Of a stretch of 64,000 nucleotides of DNA, positions 60,043 through 64,000 are shown piece after piece. The notes under the pieces were generated by a model. It saw only the letters and a list, made by a program, of their open reading frames with translations, did no database searches and was not told the DNA's origin. Positions within the stretch are counted from its first letter, which is position 1, and every line of letters starts with the position of its first letter. Location: assembly GCF_000250675.2 (NCBI RefSeq), contig NC_018681.1, positions 8,928,001-8,992,000 on the forward strand, given 5' to 3'. This stretch comes from Nocardia brasiliensis ATCC 700358. Lineage in GTDB: Bacteria; Actinomycetota; Actinomycetes; Mycobacteriales; Mycobacteriaceae. A program made the translations under genes and the position numbers.

Positions 60043-61161
60043 CTATTGCGCGGCTTGAAAAGTCAGCATGGTCGCGCCGATCCGGATCTGATCGCCGTCG
60101 GCCAGCAGCGCGCCGTTCTCGATCGGATCGTCGTTGACGTAGACGCCGTTGGCCGAATGCAGGTCCTTGATCAGCAGCCCGGCCCGGCTCGGCATGATGT
60201 GCGCGTGATACCTGCTGGCCTTGGGGTCGTCGAGGACCAGGTCGTTGTCGGTCATCCGGCCGATCCGCAAGCCGCCCTGGGCAATCGAGACCACCCGGCC
60301 GTCGGGCAGCCGTAACTGCCCGCTGCGCACCGCGCGCGGCGCCTCGGTGACCGTCTCGGTCATCGCCGCGGCCATCCGCTCGGCCTGCCGCAACTCGACG
60401 GTGCTCAGCGGCTCCTGCCGTAGCACCCGCTGTTCCAGCTCGGTCAGCGCGGGGCCGGGGTCGATGCCGAGCTCGTCGGCAAGGACGGTCCGCACCCGGC
60501 GGCACGCGTCCAGTGCGTCGGCTTGCCGACCGGACAGGTACAGCGCGGTGATCAGCTGACCCCACAGCGGCTCGCGCAGCGGATGCTCGGTGGTCATCGC
60601 GACCAGCTCACCGATCACCGATGACGCACGCCCGAGGGCGATTTCGGCGTCGATCCGCGCGGAAGCGACCGCCAGCCGCTCCTCCTCCATCGCGGTGGCG
60701 AAGCCGTCGGCGAATTGCAGCCCGGTGAGATCGGCCAGCGCGCGGCCGCTCCACTCACGCTGCGCGGCGCCGAACAGCTGCGCGGCGCCGGCGTGATCGC
60801 CGAGCGCGGCCGCGCGGCTGCCCGCCTCCCGTGCCGTCTCGAAACGGCCGAGATCGCATGCGGTCTCGGCCACTTCGAGCCGATAGCCCGAGGATTCCGT
60901 GCGCAACACCTGCGCCGGGTCCACACCCGAATTACGCAGGGCTTTACGAATATTCGAGACGAATACCTGCAGGCTCGCCGCGTACGAATCGGGTGGATCC
61001 TCGTTCCACACCATGTCGGCCAGCGCGGCCGAAGAGACCGCGCGCCGTCGATTCACAGTGAGCGCGGCGAGCAACGCCCGCGGCTTGGGCCCGCCGACCG
61101 CCACCGGCTCACCGCCGACGAGCAACCGGACGGGCCCGAGCACGCGCACATCCAGACACAT
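60043..61161 (-). CDS. EmbR-like SARP regulator with FHA domain
   Basis: 372 residues. The N-terminal winged helix of the AfsR/SARP type is about residues 1-95, the bacterial transcriptional activation domain is about 96-250, and the C-terminal FHA domain (LRIGRMTDNDLVLDDPKASR and LHSANGVYVND) is about 285-372. This is the architecture of mycobacterial EmbR, whose FHA domain docks onto a phosphorylated Ser/Thr kinase. The emb genes are not in the window, so I do not assign the symbol. It starts at ATG 61159-61161, 34 bp after the fba stop on the same strand. Confidence 0.88.
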   Translation of the reverse strand: MCLDVRVLGPVRLLVGGEPVAVGGPKPRALLAALTVNRRRAVSSAALADMVWNEDPPDSYAASLQVFVSNIRKALRNSGVDPAQVLRTESSGYRLEVAETACDLGRFETAREAGSRAAALGDHAGAAQLFGAAQREWSGRALADLTGLQFADGFATAMEEERLAVASARIDAEIALGRASSVIGELVAMTTEHPLREPLWGQLITALYLSGRQADALDACRRVRTVLADELGIDPGPALTELEQRVLRQEPLSTVELRQAERMAAAMTETVTEAPRAVRSGQLRLPDGRVVSIAQGGLRIGRMTDNDLVLDDPKASRYHAHIMPSRAGLLIKDLHSANGVYVNDDPIENGALLADGDQIRIGATMLTFQAAQ

Positions 61162-61195
61162 GAGCTGTCGAGCCCCCGGTGGGTTGATGATCGGG

Positions 61196-62230
61196 TCAGG
61201 CGCTGATCGACCTTCCCGCGGACTTCAGATCATTGCATGCCTCGGTGACACGCGCTGCCATCGAGGTTTCCGCGTTCTTCAGGTAGCTGCGCGGGTCGTA
61301 CACCTTCTTGTTGCCGACCTCGCCGTCGATCTTCAGCACACCGTCGTAGTTGCTGAACATGTGGCCGGTGACCGGACGGGTGAACGCGTACTGGGTGTCG
61401 GTGTCGACGTTCATCTTCACCACGCCGTAGCGCAGCGAATCCTCGATCTCGGACTTCAGCGAGCCGGAGCCGCCGTGGAAGACGAAATCGAACGGCTGCG
61501 CGTCCTTGCCGAGCGCGAGCTTGGCCGCGGCGACCCGCTGACCCTCGGCCAGCACCTCGGGCTTGAGCACCACGTTGCCCGGCTTGTACACGCCGTGCAC
61601 GTTGCCGAAGGTCGCGGCGAGCAGGTACTTGCCGTTCTCGCCCGCGCCGAGCGCGTCGATGGTCTTCTCGAAGTCCTCGGGCGAGGTGTAGAGCTTGTCG
61701 TTGATCTCGGCCTCGACGCCGTCCTCTTCACCGCCGACGACGCCGATCTCGACCTCGAGGATGATATTGGCCTGGGCACAGGCCTTGAGCAGCTCCTTGG
61801 CGATTTCCAGGTTCTCGTCGATCGGGATCGCGGAGCCGTCCCACATGTGCGACTGGAACAGCGGGTGCTGCCCGTTCTTCACCCGTTCCTGGGAGATCGC
61901 GATGAGCGGCCGGACGAACCCGTCCAGCTTGTCCTTCGGGCAGTGGTCGGTGTGCAGCGCGATGGTGACGTCGTACTTCGCGGCAACCACGTGCGCGAAC
62001 TCGGCCAGCGCGACCGCACCGGTCACCATGTCCTTCACACCCTGGCCGGAGCCGAATTCCGCACCGCCGGTGGAGAACTGGATGATGCCGTCGCTGCCCG
62101 CGTCGGCGAAGCCCTTGATGGCCGCGTTGATCGTCTCCGACGACGTGCAGTTGATGGCCGGGAAGGCGAAGGAGTGCGCTTTGGCCCGACCGAGCATCTC
62201 GGCGTAGACCTCCGGAGTCGCGATGGGCAC
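61196..62230 (-). CDS. fba: Class II fructose-bisphosphate aldolase
   Basis: A 344-residue zinc aldolase, the same length as the mycobacterial enzyme. ALHTDHCPKD gives catalytic Asp95 and zinc His96; FGNVHGVYKPG and FHGGSGS carry the other zinc ligands and phosphate contacts. It cleaves fructose-1,6-bisphosphate in glycolysis and works in reverse in gluconeogenesis. The GTG at 62228-62230 has GGAGG 8 bp upstream and gives MPIATPEVYAEML, the family start. It matches Rv0363c and diverges from the DedA gene. Confidence 0.97.
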   Translation of the reverse strand: MPIATPEVYAEMLGRAKAHSFAFPAINCTSSETINAAIKGFADAGSDGIIQFSTGGAEFGSGQGVKDMVTGAVALAEFAHVVAAKYDVTIALHTDHCPKDKLDGFVRPLIAISQERVKNGQHPLFQSHMWDGSAIPIDENLEIAKELLKACAQANIILEVEIGVVGGEEDGVEAEINDKLYTSPEDFEKTIDALGAGENGKYLLAATFGNVHGVYKPGNVVLKPEVLAEGQRVAAAKLALGKDAQPFDFVFHGGSGSLKSEIEDSLRYGVVKMNVDTDTQYAFTRPVTGHMFSNYDGVLKIDGEVGNKKVYDPRSYLKNAETSMAARVTEACNDLKSAGRSISA

Positions 62231-62538
62231 AGTAAGACCTCCGTGTTGTTGCGGCAAAGACCTATTTTGTCAGCCACCACCCTAGGACAGCGGGGTTTCG
62301 CCTGGTATCCAGGGAGGCAGACGAAGATCCCGCGGGCCGTCGCCACCGCGTACCGCCGCCGGACCCACAGGTGGCCGTGCCGTGGTCACCGCGGAACCAT
62401 CAGGTGACCAGCCGGTAGTTTCGCGCACAGCACGGGCATTCTCAGCCGAACCCGGTACTGTGGTGCCGGTAATTGCGCTGGCGGCTCCCGATGCGAGGGT
62501 GAGCGATCAGGCCGGCCGTACCCAGAACAGGAGACCGC
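62231..62538. promoter_or_regulatory. 308-bp divergent intergenic region between fba and dedA
   Basis: No gene is evident. It holds the fba ribosome site, CCTGG-TAT-CCAGG (a 5-bp-arm palindrome near 62310), and an 8-bp inverted repeat TGGTCACC (62383-62390) / GGTGACCA (62403-62410) with a 12-bp spacer that could be an operator. The DedA ribosome site (CAGGAG) is at its right end. Confidence 0.45.
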
Positions 62539-63264
62539 GTGATTCTGCTGGCAGCGACAGAATCGGTGACGAGCAACATCGCATTGACCCAGTTGCTCGA
62601 CCCGATGCACCTGCTCACGGAGACGTGGCTGAAGAACGCGGTGCTTCCCGCCATTCTGGCGATCGTCTTCATCGAGACCGGCCTGCTCTTCCCGATCCTG
62701 CCCGGCGATTCGCTGCTGTTCACCGGCGGCCTGCTGGCCGCGCAGTCGAATCCGCCGGTCTCGATCTGGTGGCTGCTGCCGCTGGTGACCCTCGTCGCCT
62801 TCGCCGGCGACCAGTCCGGGTACTGGATCGGCCGCGGCATCGGACCCGCGCTGTTCCACAAGGAGGACACCCGGTTCTTCAAGAAGCACTACGTCACCGA
62901 GACGCACGAGTTCTTCGAGAAGCACGGGCCCAAGACCATCATCCTGGCCAGGTTCGTGCCGATCGTGCGCACGTTCATGCCGGTGCTGGCCGGTGTGTCC
63001 AAGATGGATTACCGCAAGTTCGTCGCCTTCGACATCGTCGGCGCGATCCTGTGGGGCGGCGGCGTGACGGTGTGCGGCTACTTCCTCGGCAACATCGCCT
63101 TCATCCGCGACCACGTCGAGGCCATCTTCCTGCTCATCGTGTTCGTCTCGATCCTGCCCGGCGTCTTCGCGGTGGCGAAGCGGCTGCTCAATCGTGGCGG
63201 CGGGGCGCCGGTGGCCGCTCCCGAAGCCGAGCTGACCGTTTCGACGAGCGAGCCGACCCGCTGA
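62539..63264 (+). CDS. DedA/SNARE-associated family membrane protein (Rv0364-like)
   Basis: 241 residues. The DedA core is ETGLLFPILPGDSLLFTGGLL, then GDQSGYWIGRGIG, and ILARFVPIVRTFMPVLAGVSKMDYRKF with the conserved Arg residues. DedA proteins are linked to polyprenyl-phosphate or phospholipid transport and membrane potential. It starts at GTG 62539 with CAGGAG upstream. It is followed 4 bp later by a second, divergent DedA gene. Confidence 0.92.
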   Translation: MILLAATESVTSNIALTQLLDPMHLLTETWLKNAVLPAILAIVFIETGLLFPILPGDSLLFTGGLLAAQSNPPVSIWWLLPLVTLVAFAGDQSGYWIGRGIGPALFHKEDTRFFKKHYVTETHEFFEKHGPKTIILARFVPIVRTFMPVLAGVSKMDYRKFVAFDIVGAILWGGGVTVCGYFLGNIAFIRDHVEAIFLLIVFVSILPGVFAVAKRLLNRGGGAPVAAPEAELTVSTSEPTR

Positions 63265-63268
63265 GCGC

Positions 63269-63967
63269 GTGTTCGTGGCGTCCTCGCCCCTAGCAGTGGG
63301 CAATTTCGATCCGCTGATGTCAGCGGGCCCAGCGCTCGTCTGGACGGTGGTACTGACCTTCGTCTTCCTCGAATGCGCGGTGATTCTCGGGCTGTTCCTG
63401 CCCGGCGACTCCATGCTGATCACGGCCGGCGTGGTGATGGCCTCGCACGCCTCCGGCGAGACCCAGGTGTGGGCGCTGTCGGTCGGCACGATGCTCGCGG
63501 CCATCGCGGGCAATCAGGTCGGTTACGTCATCGGCCAGCGCACCGGGCACCACCTGGTGGCCCGCAAGAACGGGCGCTACATCAACACCAGGAATCTGCA
63601 GCGGGTCACCGAACTGCTGCAGCGGCACGGCTTCGTCGCGGTGCTCGTCGCTCGCTGGATTCCGTGGGTGCGCACGCTGTGCCCGACGGTCGCGGGCGCG
63701 GCCGGGATGGATCATCGCAAGTTCACCATCGCGAGCACGATCGGCGCGATCATCTGGGCGCCGGTGCTGCTGCTGATCGGCTACTACGCGGGCAGCTTCC
63801 TCGATCGGGTGCCGTGGTTGATGCCGATCGTGATCGGCACGCTGGTGCTCGGCCTGATCGTGGGCACCGCGCTCGGCATTCGGCACTATCGGCAGGAAAT
63901 GGCCAAGCCCGCCGAGGATTTCGACTTCGAGACCGTGCCGATCCGGGTCGTCGAAGCCGAGAGCTGA
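63269..63967 (+). CDS. Second DedA family membrane protein
   Basis: 232 residues with ECAVILGLFLPGDSMLITAGVV, GNQVGYVIGQRTGHHL and VLVARWIPWVRTLCPTVAGAAGMDHRKF, the DedA hallmark block. It is a divergent tandem paralogue of the preceding gene. It starts at GTG 63269, 4 bp after the previous stop, so the pair is one operon, and a hairpin follows the stop. Confidence 0.9.
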   Translation: MFVASSPLAVGNFDPLMSAGPALVWTVVLTFVFLECAVILGLFLPGDSMLITAGVVMASHASGETQVWALSVGTMLAAIAGNQVGYVIGQRTGHHLVARKNGRYINTRNLQRVTELLQRHGFVAVLVARWIPWVRTLCPTVAGAAGMDHRKFTIASTIGAIIWAPVLLLIGYYAGSFLDRVPWLMPIVIGTLVLGLIVGTALGIRHYRQEMAKPAEDFDFETVPIRVVEAES

Positions 63968-63972
63968 CGTAC

Positions 63973-63999
63973 CCGGCCGCCACGAACAGCGGCGGCCGG
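63973..63999. terminator. Hairpin terminator after the DedA pair
   Basis: CCGGCCGCC (63973-63981) and GGCGGCCGG (63991-63999) form a perfect 9-bp stem with a 9-nt loop at the window edge. Confidence 0.7.
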
Positions 64000-64000
64000 T

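Overview
The window is chromosomal DNA from a high-GC, mycolic-acid-type actinobacterium, most likely a Nocardia or a close relative. The evidence is strongly GC-biased third codon positions, frequent GTG and TTG starts, ATGA-type overlaps, and long stretches in the same gene order as Mycobacterium tuberculosis. No rRNA, tRNA, CRISPR array, transposase or prophage genes were seen.

Layout. (1) 0-15.4 kb is a mixed metabolic and regulatory region: TetR plus a divergent epoxide hydrolase, two NAD(P)-binding oxidoreductases, a CobW-type metallochaperone behind a Zur-like box, a ThiD-like kinase, a double-domain AsnC regulator divergent from a DHA2 exporter, and a GT2-GtrA fusion followed by a GT39 membrane glycosyltransferase. 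An APH-fold kinase and an unrecognised 355-residue protein close the region. (2) 15.4-24.4 kb is one minus-strand operon: AtuA/DUF1446 protein, acyl-CoA dehydrogenase, carboxyltransferase, biotin carboxylase/BCCP, second acyl-CoA dehydrogenase, enoyl-CoA hydratase and TetR. It matches M. tuberculosis Rv0976c-Rv0971c and resembles acyclic-terpene/leucine catabolic clusters. (3) 24.6-27.9 kb holds a small membrane protein, a class III cyclase and an ABC exporter whose upstream region has an ordered operator-like array. (4) 28-43.6 kb is collinear with Rv0417-Rv0407: thiG-thiS-thiO, thiE, mutT3, glnX-glnH-pknG, ackA, pta, fgd1. The block is interrupted before fgd1 by a deazaflavin nitroreductase-family gene and a DUF559/AbiEi-like gene bracketed by two related palindromes. 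(5) 43.9-49.2 kb is an accessory junction: a HAD phosphatase lacking its last motif, an Ogt-like alkyltransferase, an alpha/beta hydrolase, a 54-bp minisatellite and a large LuxR regulator. (6) 49.3-64 kb follows Rv0357c-Rv0364: purA, Rv0358-like, M50 protease, DUF3151, Rv0361-like, fba and DedA. Inserted genes here are a GT2, a FUSC protein, a fused MaoC hydratase, an excalibur protein, an EmbR-like regulator and a second DedA.

How the genes work together. The thi genes make the thiazole and join it to HMP-PP. GlnH-GlnX-PknG is the amino-acid-sensing kinase pathway known from mycobacteria. Pta-AckA handles acetyl phosphate, and Fgd1 supplies reduced F420 that the neighbouring DDN-family protein could use. 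The acc operon would carboxylate, hydrate and dehydrogenate a branched acyl-CoA.

The signals most worth a second look are the predicted three-way-junction RNA leader before purA, the paired palindromes round the DUF559 gene, the helically phased repeats before the ABC exporter, the HAD protein with a replaced C-terminus, and the enormously expanded disordered segment in the Rv0361-like protein. All functional calls come from reading the sequence and from family knowledge; no database search was run.
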